Shown piece after piece: positions 42,618-51,603 of a DNA stretch of 64,000 nt. The DNA is from Arabiibacter massiliensis. Its GTDB lineage: Bacteria; Actinomycetota; Coriobacteriia; Coriobacteriales; Eggerthellaceae. How positions within the stretch are numbered: the first letter of the stretch is position 1; every line of letters starts with the position of its first letter. The notes beneath the pieces are model-generated. The model made no database searches. It saw only the letters and a program-made list of their open reading frames with translations, and had not been told where the DNA came from. The position numbers and the translations under genes were made by a program. The stretch spans positions 1,302,001 to 1,366,000 of the forward strand of contig NZ_LT827021.1 of assembly GCF_900169505.1 (NCBI RefSeq), written 5' to 3'.

Positions 42618-43160
42618 TTACTCCGTTTCATCGCTGAGCCTTTGGAGCAGATTTCCATACTGGAACACGATAGACACGCCGAGGATCATCACCGCAAAGA
42701 ATAATATCATAATATTTATATCGATCGGCACCGGCTCAGCTCCCCCAACGCTATCGTATACCACATACGTATTAGGCACATTTACTACTTGAGAGAAATT
42801 AGCGGCCAACAGAGCCTCGACAAACGCCAGCGCAAAAAGAAGGAGCGCAGTTACTCGAAACCGCCGAACTTGCTTCATCGTGAACGGAGAATCACCCGCT
42901 ACTATCCCGGCGAAAATCTGCACCGATATCACAAGTAGGAAACTAATAATTATCCCGTTGCATAATATATAAAGAACAGTTCGAACCTTCTCGCCGTCTA
43001 CCCCAACCGCAACAAGATCAAAGAGGGTGAGCGCAAGGAGTACGGCCCAGGAAGCGGTAAAGCCAATGAGGCAAACAATGCAAAAACGCTTGATCAGCTT
43101 GCATCCCCTTCTCAGCTTAGCGATTGATGCAGCAAGCTCCCTAGATTCTTCTCCGCTCAC
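42618..43160 (-). CDS. DUF2975 family membrane protein
   Basis: A 180-residue protein with four predicted helices (FCIVCLIGFTASWAVLLALTL; VLYILCNGIIISFLLVISVQIF; FRVTALLLFALAFVEALLA; INIMILFFAVMILGVSIVF) and the segment GDSPFTMKQVRRFRV, a typical DUF2975 feature. Function unknown; usually paired with a YozG-like HTH, as here, although in this window the HTH genes converge on it. Confidence 0.8.
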   Translation of the reverse strand: MSGEESRELAASIAKLRRGCKLIKRFCIVCLIGFTASWAVLLALTLFDLVAVGVDGEKVRTVLYILCNGIIISFLLVISVQIFAGIVAGDSPFTMKQVRRFRVTALLLFALAFVEALLAANFSQVVNVPNTYVVYDSVGGAEPVPIDINIMILFFAVMILGVSIVFQYGNLLQRLSDETE

Positions 43161-43224
43161 AAAGACCTCCCCTTAACGAGCAGCGGCGTCGATCGCCATT
43201 ATAGCCTTACCCAATAATGAAAAT

Positions 43225-43251
43225 GCGTGCCGCTCAAAAAGAGCGGCACGC
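43225..43251 (-). terminator. Terminator of the 28-codon peptide gene
   Basis: GCGTGCCGCTC and GAGCGGCACGC form a perfect 11-bp stem; on the minus strand it follows the stop codon by 3 bases, with ATTTT after the stem. Confidence 0.8.
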
Positions 43252-43254
43252 TAA

Positions 43255-43341
43255 TCATGCTCCGACTCGCACACAAAATAGATTGTCTGGACCAATGGTC
43301 AGGCAAATCCCGTACGCCTCTGGCTCTCCATAGAATAACAT
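43255..43341 (-). CDS. 28-residue peptide gene with strong ribosome binding site
   Basis: A short frame beginning MLFYGEPEAYG and ending LFCVRVGA, with two Cys 10 residues apart. AAGGAGGTG lies 6-7 bases before the ATG, the ideal spacing, and a perfect terminator follows the stop at once, so this is a discrete expressed gene. It is too short for usual gene callers. It resembles no peptide I can name; candidates are a RiPP precursor, a signalling peptide or a small membrane-associated toxin. It is flanked by DUF2975/HTH genes and ABC exporter genes. Confidence 0.6.
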   Translation of the reverse strand: MLFYGEPEAYGICLTIGPDNLFCVRVGA

Positions 43342-43810
43342 GCGAACACCTCCTTCAACCGCATCGTCCGAACGCAAATATACGACCTATAATTTTCATG
43401 TGAAGAATACATTGCCAAAATCATCACGATCAAATTATCATTTATAACCTCTCTTATGTGACGTACTATCCATCATTATTTATAAGAAAACAAGCATTTT
43501 ATATTTGTTTTTTCAAAAAGCTGGTGATACATGCCCATGATGCATTTCGTCCCCGATGGCAACTTGTCCCTCTTTTTCTTCGCCGTCTAATCAATTCCCA
43601 TTTTGCATATTCGTTTCGCCTATTTTCTCCACAAGGTTCCCCTTAGCCTCACGCTTTGCCCAATGAGCGAGGGCCCAGATTTGTGCATTGGCAAAAAACA
43701 TCCGCAAACCTTTGAGGTCAGAGCTGGTCACACCATGGGAGCCTTCGAAAGTTGCAGGATTTTGTACATTCGCAACAAAAGGGGTACTTGGGATTGCGTG
43801 CCATACTATT
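43342..43810. other. AT-rich intergenic stretch
   Basis: No gene is supported. Weak AT-rich promoter-like sequences (TATATT about 40 bases before the peptide gene) are present. From about 43790 the composition returns to the high GC of the core. Confidence 0.5.
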
Positions 43811-44425
43811 CTACGAAGCTCGACTGATCGTACGTCCGCCCAACATAAGAAGGGCGGCGAACCCCGACGCGACCGCCGCGAACGCGTCGTCCATGGCGTG
43901 GTTCGACGCCCGCCGGAACAGAGTCTCGAGCCTTGGGCAGACGATCCACGTCATGAACGTGGCCACCAGCCCGAAGGCGACGACGTTCTGCAGGCACACC
44001 TGCCCGAGGAATTTGCAGGGCATGCCGCGGTAGTCCCACAATGGCAGCGCGTCGCCCCGCAAGGGCTGGTTGAACGCGAGGCCCATCGCGAACTCGAGGC
44101 CCGCGCACACGAGGGCGTTCAGCGCGAAGCTCAGCACGAGGGGCATCGCCCGCCCGCGAAACGCCCGCAGGAGGAGATCCTTGGCCGGCGTCAGCGCGAG
44201 CACGCAGACCATCGCGCCGACGCCGTACACGCAGTACGGGGAGAGCCAGTCGCTCAGGATGGGCGAAGCCGGGTCGTAGACGCCGGGCACGACGCCGAGG
44301 CGGACGAGCTGGCAGTAGCCCACCTCCACCCAATGGCCGGCCACGCTGAACACGCAGAAGACGATGGCAAGGCTGCGCCAGCGCTTCCACGAGGGCGCGA
44401 AGCGAACCGTATCCAAGGCGCCCAT
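43811..44425 (-). CDS. CmpB-type putative ABC transporter membrane protein
   Basis: A 204-residue protein of the ABC_trans_CmpB (type IV) group: about five helices, with LSPYCVYGVGAMVCVL and the conserved ALEFAMG-like motif (VCAGLEFAMGLAFNQPLRGDALPLWDYRG). The C-terminus is a hydrophobic helix. Its stop and start closely follow the FtsX-type permease gene (3-base gap), so it is probably part of the same operon and may be an accessory subunit. Confidence 0.75.
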   Translation of the reverse strand: MGALDTVRFAPSWKRWRSLAIVFCVFSVAGHWVEVGYCQLVRLGVVPGVYDPASPILSDWLSPYCVYGVGAMVCVLALTPAKDLLLRAFRGRAMPLVLSFALNALVCAGLEFAMGLAFNQPLRGDALPLWDYRGMPCKFLGQVCLQNVVAFGLVATFMTWIVCPRLETLFRRASNHAMDDAFAAVASGFAALLMLGGRTISRAS

Positions 44426-44428
44426 GGC

Positions 44429-45763
44429 TCACTCCCCCACGGCGAGCACGGCGGCGGGCTCTTTGCGCAGAGCCGACACGGTGGGCGCGAGGGTGGCGGC
44501 AAGCACGAGGGCAAAGCCCGCGAGCGATACCGCGAGGCCCTCGCCGAAGGCCAGGCCGCTGAACAGCGGCATGCCCACCGCCGCGGCCACGACGGCGTTG
44601 GAGGCGACGACGACCGCCATGCCGGCAAGCGTGGCGGTGACGGCGTGGATGAGCGCCTCGCACGCGGCGGCCGCGACGAGCGTTTCCGGACGCGCGCCGC
44701 TCGCGATGAGCAGAGCCACGTCGCGGGTGCGGGTGCGCGACGTCATGACCACGCTCACCGCCGCCCCCACGGCGCACAGCAGGACAGGGCCGCCGAGCAA
44801 GAGGACGGTCGAGGTGAAGTCGAAGGAGGCGTTCCTCCCGACGATGCCGGCCTGCCGCATGTACGCGCTCATCAAGCTGCTGAGCGAGAAGATGCCCGCC
44901 ACCAGCCCGAACCCCACCATGATGGGCGTCTCCACCGAGGTGCTGACCGAAAGGCCGTGGCGAGCGGTATGGCGCGCCACGTACCACGCATTCCAGCGGC
45001 CCTGCGGCACGAGCGACGTCCACGCTCCCAACAGCGCGGAGAACACCGCCGGGGCCACGGGCACGAGCGCCGCCGCCATGAGCAGCGGGAGGAACAGCGA
45101 ATTGCCCAAAACGTCCAGGTCTTTCCCGAACAGGGAGGAGGCGAGCTGCCGCGTGCCGAAGGCCAGCCCCGCGAACAGCACGGCGCGCAGCCACGTCATG
45201 CCCTTGCGCGGCAGCTCCGGCGCGCGCAGGGCGGTCATGGGCGGCGTCTTCCCCGCGCTGCGAGCACCCTTCAAGCCGCCGACGAGGAACACACCCGCCA
45301 CCGCGAGCCACACCGCGGGCATGAGCGGCAATCCCACATCGAGAACCACCTGGTCGATGGGCTGATAGAAGGGCGAGCTGAACACGAGCGGAAACAACGG
45401 GGCGAATGAAGCGACCTCGACGAGCGTGCCGACCGCCGCGCCGAGCACCGCCACCACGGCCAGCTGGGCGAGCACCACCGCGCTCACCCGGCGCGGGCTC
45501 ACGTTCGCCAGCTGCCAGAGCGCGTAGCTTCGCCGCTGCGCCGCCACCGTCAGGTTCGCCGCCGACACGAGCACCGCTGCCGCCGCGAGCGCCGAGAACA
45601 CGATCACCGTGACCGCGAGCGACTCCATGTTCGGGTACGTCTCGGCCGTGGCCACGAGCGACGCCGCAAAGCCGCCGATGAAGCCGCAGGCCACGGCTAC
45701 GCAGAACGCACCCACCCAGGTGGCGGCATGGTCGCGCAGGTCGCAGAGCACCAGGCGCATCAT
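44429..45763 (-). CDS. ABC transporter permease, FtsX/MacB type
   Basis: A 444-residue membrane protein with two FtsX-like modules: ten hydrophobic helices, including SLAVTVIVFSALAAAAVLVSAANLTVAAQRR, followed by the cytoplasmic QLANVSPRRV coupling helix, and in the second half SSLMSAYMRQAGIV with ALLIASGARPETL. It overlaps the ATPase gene by 4 bases. It likely exports or extrudes a lipid or peptide, or resists an antimicrobial; no large extracellular domain of the BceB type is evident. Confidence 0.82.
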   Translation of the reverse strand: MMRLVLCDLRDHAATWVGAFCVAVACGFIGGFAASLVATAETYPNMESLAVTVIVFSALAAAAVLVSAANLTVAAQRRSYALWQLANVSPRRVSAVVLAQLAVVAVLGAAVGTLVEVASFAPLFPLVFSSPFYQPIDQVVLDVGLPLMPAVWLAVAGVFLVGGLKGARSAGKTPPMTALRAPELPRKGMTWLRAVLFAGLAFGTRQLASSLFGKDLDVLGNSLFLPLLMAAALVPVAPAVFSALLGAWTSLVPQGRWNAWYVARHTARHGLSVSTSVETPIMVGFGLVAGIFSLSSLMSAYMRQAGIVGRNASFDFTSTVLLLGGPVLLCAVGAAVSVVMTSRTRTRDVALLIASGARPETLVAAAACEALIHAVTATLAGMAVVVASNAVVAAAVGMPLFSGLAFGEGLAVSLAGFALVLAATLAPTVSALRKEPAAVLAVGE

Positions 45764-46494
45764 CGTGCCGCCTCCAACGCCTCGAGGATCTCCGCCGGAG
45801 TCGAACGCCCCAGCTCGCGCACCATCCGGCCGTCCTTCAGCACGAGGATGCGGTCGGCCATCGAGGCGGCCTCCAGGTCGTGCGTCACCATCACCACCGA
45901 GCGCGCCGGGTCGTCGGCGATGCCGCGCAGAAGCCCCAGCACCTCGCGGCCGTTCTTCGAGTCGAGGGCGCCGGTGGGCTCGTCGGCGAACACGACGTCG
46001 GCCCCGCCCGCGAGCGCCCGGGCGATGGCCACGCGCTGCTGCTCGCCGCCGGACATATCGGCGGGCCGGCTCTTCCCACGGCCCTCCAGGCCCACGCTCG
46101 CAAGCACGGCGGCCGTCCGCTCCTTCGCGAGGGGCCGTCCCGCCAGGCGCGCGGGCAGCGACACGTTCTCGCCCGCCGTGAGCGAGGGGATGAGATTGTA
46201 CGACTGGAAGATGAAGCCCACGTGGTCGCGCCGCGTCTTGAACAGGTCGTTGCGACCCGCGCCCGCCACCTGCCGGCCCATGACCTCGATGGAGCCCGCG
46301 TCGGCCGACTCCAGGCCCGACAGGCAGTAGAGCAGCGTCGATTTGCCCGAGCCGCTCGGCCCCACGATGGCCACCATCTCGCCGGCTTCGACGGCAAGGC
46401 TCACGCCGCGCAGCACATGGGTCACGCGCCGCTTCCTCCCCCTCCCCGAGCTGAACGACTTCATGATTTCGCGCGCGACGATAGTGGAGCTCAT
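45760..46494 (-). CDS. ABC transporter ATPase, LolD/MacB type
   Basis: A 244-residue ATPase: Walker A GPSGSGKST, Q-loop FQSYNLIPSLT, signature MSGGEQQRVAIAR, Walker B VVFADEPTGALD and VTHDLEAASMADR. The QSYNLIPSLT box is typical of MacB/LolD/BceA subfamily ATPases. Good ribosome binding site AAGGAGAACC. Gene order ATPase-permease-CmpB is a typical small exporter operon; its regulator is probably the Xre membrane protein upstream. Confidence 0.9.
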   Translation of the reverse strand: MSSTIVAREIMKSFSSGRGRKRRVTHVLRGVSLAVEAGEMVAIVGPSGSGKSTLLYCLSGLESADAGSIEVMGRQVAGAGRNDLFKTRRDHVGFIFQSYNLIPSLTAGENVSLPARLAGRPLAKERTAAVLASVGLEGRGKSRPADMSGGEQQRVAIARALAGGADVVFADEPTGALDSKNGREVLGLLRGIADDPARSVVMVTHDLEAASMADRILVLKDGRMVRELGRSTPAEILEALEAAR

Positions 46495-46533
46495 GGGTTC
46501 TCCTTAGAATGGGAATGGATTTGGAATGGTTTC

Positions 46534-46611
46534 GTAGGGCAAGGGCTCTGCCCTTGCCGCCACCTGCAATGTTTCCCCTGTTGAGCGGCAAGGGCTCTGC
46601 CCTTGCCCTAC
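46534..46611. repeat. Paired GGCAAGGGC palindromes
   Basis: Two hairpins, GGCAAGGGC-TCT-GCCCTTGCC at 46538-46558 and 46587-46607, within a larger inverted repeat whose outer ends are GTAGGGC and GCCCTAC. The same core occurs at 27601-27641. It separates the regulator gene from the ABC operon on the minus strand. Confidence 0.8.
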
Positions 46612-46624
46612 ATTCAACCCGCTG

Positions 46625-47569
46625 TCAGGAGCGCAGCGCCTTGATGACGGCGCACACGAGGCCGCCGACGGGCCACGCCAGGAAGAACCACCTGCTAGCC
46701 GGCGTGAACAGCATCACGAGACCCACGGCCGTGGCCGCGCACATGACGGCGGCGTATACGCTGCGCTCGCGCCTGGCCTGGCGCACGCGCGCCGCGAGCT
46801 CTTCGTCATCCAGCGCGCCGATCTGCGCCTCGTCCATGCGGCCGAGCGATATGCGGTTGTACCGCTCCACGTCGCAGCGCGAAGCCAGCAGCCATCCGCG
46901 CGCGATGAAGAACACGCCTGCCGCGAGGAACGCGAGAAACGCCGCGCTCGCGAGGTACACGCGGGCTTGCAGCAGGACGGTTGCCGCCAGCCCCATCATG
47001 ACCAGGCCGATGCCGACGACAAGGCCCCTCAGCAGGCCGGCTCGGGCCCGGCTTCTCCGATCGGCCGTGTAGAAGTCCTCGACAAAGGGATGCGCCTTGC
47101 GAAACCCGCTCCGAGCGAACGCCGCAGGCAGCAGGACGGCGAGCCCTGCGGCAGCTCCGATGAACACGAGAGCGCTCGCGTATGCATGGAGCCCTCCCGG
47201 CACAAGCGCAGGGTCGGACAGAAGGACGGCGAGCGCGGCGCCTGCGATGGCGACAGCCGCCCCCAAGGGCATCTTCCACGCGAAGGCGCGCATGACCTCG
47301 TCGTAGCCCGTCACGTCCTGCGGAGCGAGCGCCTCCGGCATGCACGCGGCCTCCTCGGCCGAACGTTCGGTCGCATCGCCGCAGACCAGCTCGTCGAGCG
47401 TGCAGTCGAAGAGGTCGCACAGCCGCAGCAGCTTGTCCATCTCGGGGTAGGCGCGCTCGGCCTCCCACTTGGATACCGACTGGCGGCTCACGCCCAGAAG
47501 CATCGCCAGCTGCTCCTGGGTCATGTTGCGCGTGGCGCGCAGGTGCTGCAGGTTGTCGCGGAAGCTCAT
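46625..47569 (-). CDS. Xre-family regulator with membrane domain
   Basis: 314 residues. The N-terminal HTH (FRDNLQHLRATRNMTQEQLAMLLGVSRQSVSKWEAERAYP) is followed by DKLLRLCDLFDCTLDELVCGD, then four to six membrane helices (about 110-300). One-component regulators of this kind sense the membrane and control neighbouring ABC exporter genes. It is encoded upstream of the ABC operon with the palindrome pair between them. Start at 47569 was chosen because GAAGGAC precedes it and the HTH begins at once. Confidence 0.82.
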   Translation of the reverse strand: MSFRDNLQHLRATRNMTQEQLAMLLGVSRQSVSKWEAERAYPEMDKLLRLCDLFDCTLDELVCGDATERSAEEAACMPEALAPQDVTGYDEVMRAFAWKMPLGAAVAIAGAALAVLLSDPALVPGGLHAYASALVFIGAAAGLAVLLPAAFARSGFRKAHPFVEDFYTADRRSRARAGLLRGLVVGIGLVMMGLAATVLLQARVYLASAAFLAFLAAGVFFIARGWLLASRCDVERYNRISLGRMDEAQIGALDDEELAARVRQARRERSVYAAVMCAATAVGLVMLFTPASRWFFLAWPVGGLVCAVIKALRS

Positions 47570-47755
47570 GGGTCCGTCCTTCTTCGCGTCGGTGGCCGAT
47601 GCCTCCATACTGCCGGTTGCGGAGCCTCCGCTCAACCAACTTGCAGCTTCTTTTTCGCGCGCCGCCCGTCAACCTGCGGTATCGAACCGCAGGTGGGAGC
47701 GCGATGAAGCAAGGAGCCGGGCTCTCCTGGGCAGTATAGCAGGACGGGAGCGCCC

Positions 47756-48908
47756 TCACTCCGCGCGGAGGGCCTCGATGGGGTTCTTGGCGGCGGCGCG
47801 GTAGGCGGGGAAGATGCCGAACACCAGGCCGATGGCGCTGCTGGCCGCAACGGCCACGGCCGCCACGCTCCACGACGGCGCGAACGCGAGGCCCGCCGTG
47901 TTCGCCAGCAGGCCGAAGCCGATGCCCGCCCCCACGCCCAGCGCTCCTCCGATGATGCTGATGATGAGCGCCTCCAGCAGAAACTGCGCCAGGATGTCGC
48001 CGCGCCGCGCGCCCAGCGCCTTCTTGATGCCTATCTCGCGCGTGCGCTCGGTCACCGACACCAGCATGACGTTCATCACGCCGATGCCCGCCACCACCAG
48101 CGATATCCCGGCGATGCCCGCCAGAAGGAGCGTCATCGTGGCGTCGACATCGGCGCCGGCGCTTCGCGTCTCGTCCTGCGACAGCACGTCGAAGCGGCCC
48201 GGAAGCAGGTGCGCCGCGTCCACGAGGTAGGAGCTGATGGCCTGCTTGGCGGCCTCCACCGACCCCTCGTCGACCGCCTTCGCGTAGAACATGGCAATAT
48301 CGTCGCCCTTTCCCATCCCCACCGCCGTGGAGAAGGGAACGAGCGCCAGGCCGGCCGTATTGAGCCCCATCGACTGCCCCTGGTCCTGCAGCACGCCCAC
48401 CACCAGGAACTCGTCGCCGTCGAACTTGACCGCGTTGCCCAGCGCGTCGGCGGGCGCGCCGAACAACTCGGCGGCCACGTCGGATCCCAGCACCGCCACC
48501 TTGCTGCGGTTCTCGCGGTCGACGGCGTTGAGGTTGCGGCCCGCCAGCAGCTGGAGGTTGCGCACGTCCAGGTAGTGCTCGTCCGACGCCTCGATGAAAG
48601 CCTTGCGCGACGTCTTGCCACCCGCCGTCAGGTGGCCGGCCAGGCCCTTCGCGGGCGCCGCGCCGGAAAGCGGGGGCAGCTGGGCGATGGCGGCCATATC
48701 GTCGTAGCCGAGCTCGCCCTCGTACACGTAGGTCGAAAGCGCGTCGCCGCCCAGCTTCTGCAACCTCTCGCGCACCTGCTGGTTGGACCCGTCGCCCATG
48801 CCCATGAGCACGATGACCGAGGACACGCCGATGACCAGGCCCAGCATGGTGAGCGCCGAGCGCAGCCCGTTGTGGAGCACCGCGCGCACCGCCGTGCGCA
48901 CCAGATGG

Positions 48909-48919
<11 letters not shown>
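47756..48919 (-). CDS. MacB-type ABC permease
   Basis: A 387-residue permease with an N-terminal helix (LHNGLRSALTMLGLVIGVSSVIVLMG), a periplasmic MacB domain (about 45-260) with GLAGHLTAGG, AVLGSDVAAELFG and VVGVLQDQGQSMG, and a C-terminal FtsX module (MNVMLVSVTERTREIGIKKALGARRGDILAQFLLEA). This is the standard MacB layout without a fused ATPase. It overlaps its ATPase gene by 11 bases and works with the adaptor encoded upstream. Confidence 0.88.
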
Positions 48920-49607
<688 letters not shown>

Positions 49608-49629
49608 TCTCGAGCGCCTCCCTTCGGCC

Positions 49630-50550
49630 CTACGACTTCGTGACGGTCACAAGGCCGCCCTCCACCTCGCCCTTGGCGCCGGAAGCGGAAGGATCCGCCT
49701 CGTTGAGCACCACGGCATCGCCGACGTCCAGGCCCTCGCCCGCCACCTCCACCACGGTGCCGTCGGTGATTCCGGCGGTCACGGGCACCTGGTGCCGCGT
49801 GCCGGTTTCGGCGTCGTAGACCTCCACGTATTTGTCCTCCCCCGCTCCGAGCACGGCGCTCACCGGCACCGTGAGCACGTCGGCGGCTTCGGCCACCGTG
49901 ATGGCGAGGTTGGCCGACATGCCCAGCTTGATGCTGCCGTCGTTGACCACCTGCACGCTCACCTCGAACGTAGAGCCCGTGGCGCCGTACTTCCCCACCT
50001 CGTTGATGTCCGCGATGACGCCGTCGTAGAGCCGCCCTTCGTCAGCGCCAAGCTTCACCTGCACGGCCTGTCCCTCGGCAAGCGACGCCAGATCGCCTTC
50101 GGGAACAGGCAGCACGATGAGCACGTCGTCGATGCGCTGCACCTCGATGAAGTGGTCGTCGCGCGTGACGGCGCCCTCGTTTCTCTCCGGCAGCTCGTAG
50201 TCGGTCACCACCAGGTCGTAGGGCGCGTCCCACGTCTCGTCGTTGGCGTAGGTCACCAGCGTGGTGCCCGCGAGGATGCGCTTGTTCAGCGGCACGTCGA
50301 ACGATTCCAGCCAGTGCCAGCTGTCGGCGGGCCGCAGCTTCTCGGTTTCAAGCGGCTTCACCTCGCCCACGCCTGTGACGGTTCGCTGCACCGTCCCGCG
50401 CGTGACGGGCGCCGTGAGGGGCGGCGTGGGCTGCTGCGACTCGGAGGGCTTCGACAGAAGCTCGTCGCCGAACGCGAGGTAGGCGCCCAGCGCGCCCGCC
50501 ACGGCAAGCAGCGCCGCCACGACGAGAACCTTCCCTACCGTCCGCTTCAC
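49630..50550 (-). CDS. Membrane-fusion adaptor (MacA/HlyD-like)
   Basis: A 306-residue protein with an N-terminal membrane anchor (VGKVLVVAALLAVAGALGAYLAF), a lipoyl-like segment (TAPVTRGTVQRTVTGVGEVKPLETEKL) and a beta-barrel part with VPVPEGDLASLAEGQAVQVKL, VPVSAVLGAGEDKYVEVY and VVEVAGEGLDVGDAVVLNEA. It lacks a long coiled-coil hairpin, as expected in an organism without an outer membrane. The start is GTG at 50550. It probably helps the MacB-like permease handle its substrate. Confidence 0.82.
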   Translation of the reverse strand: MKRTVGKVLVVAALLAVAGALGAYLAFGDELLSKPSESQQPTPPLTAPVTRGTVQRTVTGVGEVKPLETEKLRPADSWHWLESFDVPLNKRILAGTTLVTYANDETWDAPYDLVVTDYELPERNEGAVTRDDHFIEVQRIDDVLIVLPVPEGDLASLAEGQAVQVKLGADEGRLYDGVIADINEVGKYGATGSTFEVSVQVVNDGSIKLGMSANLAITVAEAADVLTVPVSAVLGAGEDKYVEVYDAETGTRHQVPVTAGITDGTVVEVAGEGLDVGDAVVLNEADPSASGAKGEVEGGLVTVTKS

Positions 50551-50551
50551 G

Positions 50552-50755
50552 TCATTCCCCTTCCACGCCCGATATCGTAACGGATTCGGCGGGCACGACG
50601 ATGACGTCGCCCGCCGCGCCGTCCTGCTGGTCCGTCTTCGCGGTGCCCACCAGGCCCTGCTGCTCCTGCACGTTCTTGAGCACGAGCAGCCCGGCCAGCA
50701 CGATGATCGCCGCGATCAGCACTGCCACCAGCACTTTGAACCCCTTCGACTTCAT
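50552..50755 (-). CDS. Small single-pass membrane protein at the start of the MacAB-like operon
   Basis: 67 residues: a short basic N-terminus, one helix (VLVAVLIAAIIVLAGLLVL) and a polar tail ending in ESVTISGVEGE. The tail (DVIVVPAESVTISGVE) may be a short beta segment related to adaptor proteins. One base separates it from the adaptor gene, so they are co-expressed. Function unknown. Confidence 0.6.
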   Translation of the reverse strand: MKSKGFKVLVAVLIAAIIVLAGLLVLKNVQEQQGLVGTAKTDQQDGAAGDVIVVPAESVTISGVEGE

Positions 50756-50922
50756 GTAGTCCTCCGTTCTTCCGGATACCGTCTGCGGGGCAGTCTAGCG
50801 AAGGTCGCCTTAAAACTTCCTGAACCGACACGACGCGGAATGCGCGGCCGCCTGCGGCACAGCCGTTTCAGGGAACGTTCAGGTTGGGCGTGCTAGAATG
50901 GGCCAGAACGAAGGAGGGATCC

Positions 50923-51603
50923 GTGAAACTGCTGATAGTGGAGGACAACCGGCCCCTTTCGAACGCCCTGGCCCGCAGCTTGGAGGGCGCCTACGACATC
51001 GACCAGGCCTTCGACGGCGAGGAGGGCCTGTTCTACGCCGCGCAGGATGTGTACGACCTGGTGGTGCTCGACGTGATGCTGCCCGAACGCGACGGATTCT
51101 CCGTTCTGGAGGAGCTGCGGGAGCGCGGCGTGGACACGCCGGTGCTCATGCTCACCGCCAAGAGCGCGACGGCCGACAAGCTGCGCGGCCTGCGCGCGGG
51201 CGCCGACGACTACCTTCCCAAGCCCTTCGACCGCGACGAGCTGACGGCGCGCATCGAGGCCATCCTGCGCCGCGCGACGGGCCGCCGCGACGTGCGCACC
51301 ATCGCGTTCAAGGACCTCGTGCTGCACACGCAGACGAAGCGGGCCGAGATCGCGGGTGAGCCGGTGCCCCTCAAAGGAAAGCAGTACGACATCCTCGAGT
51401 ACCTGGTGGGCCATGAGGGCGGCCTCGTGTCGAAGGACCAGCTGTTCGACAAGGTGTGGGGATTCCTCTCCGACACGTCCTCCAACGTCGTGGAGGTGTA
51501 CGTGAGCGCGCTGCGCAAGGCGCTGGCGCCTTCGGGATACGACCGCTACCTGCGCACCATCCGCGGAGCGGGCTACCTGTTCGGCGAGGACGACCATGTC
51601 TGA
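50923..51603 (+). CDS. OmpR-family response regulator
   Basis: A 226-residue two-component regulator: receiver domain with phospho-acceptor Asp in VVLDVMLPERDG (about residue 50) and Lys in YLPKPFDRDEL, then a winged-helix DNA-binding domain (GKQYDILEYLVGHEGGLVSKDQLFDKVWG). The start is GTG at 50923 with AAGGAGG upstream. It is divergent from the MacAB-like operon and overlaps the histidine kinase gene by 8 bases, so it probably controls that exporter. Confidence 0.93.
   Translation: MKLLIVEDNRPLSNALARSLEGAYDIDQAFDGEEGLFYAAQDVYDLVVLDVMLPERDGFSVLEELRERGVDTPVLMLTAKSATADKLRGLRAGADDYLPKPFDRDELTARIEAILRRATGRRDVRTIAFKDLVLHTQTKRAEIAGEPVPLKGKQYDILEYLVGHEGGLVSKDQLFDKVWGFLSDTSSNVVEVYVSALRKALAPSGYDRYLRTIRGAGYLFGEDDHV

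Noticed and set aside
37190..43810. Integrative element inserted at tRNA-Pro
   Set aside because: The accessory genes lie on the 5' side of the tRNA, not at its 3' end; no integrase and no direct repeat of the tRNA 3' end were found.
43458..43827. Two short plus-strand frames in the AT-rich gap
   Set aside because: No ribosome binding site; composition changes in mid-frame; no recognised sequence.
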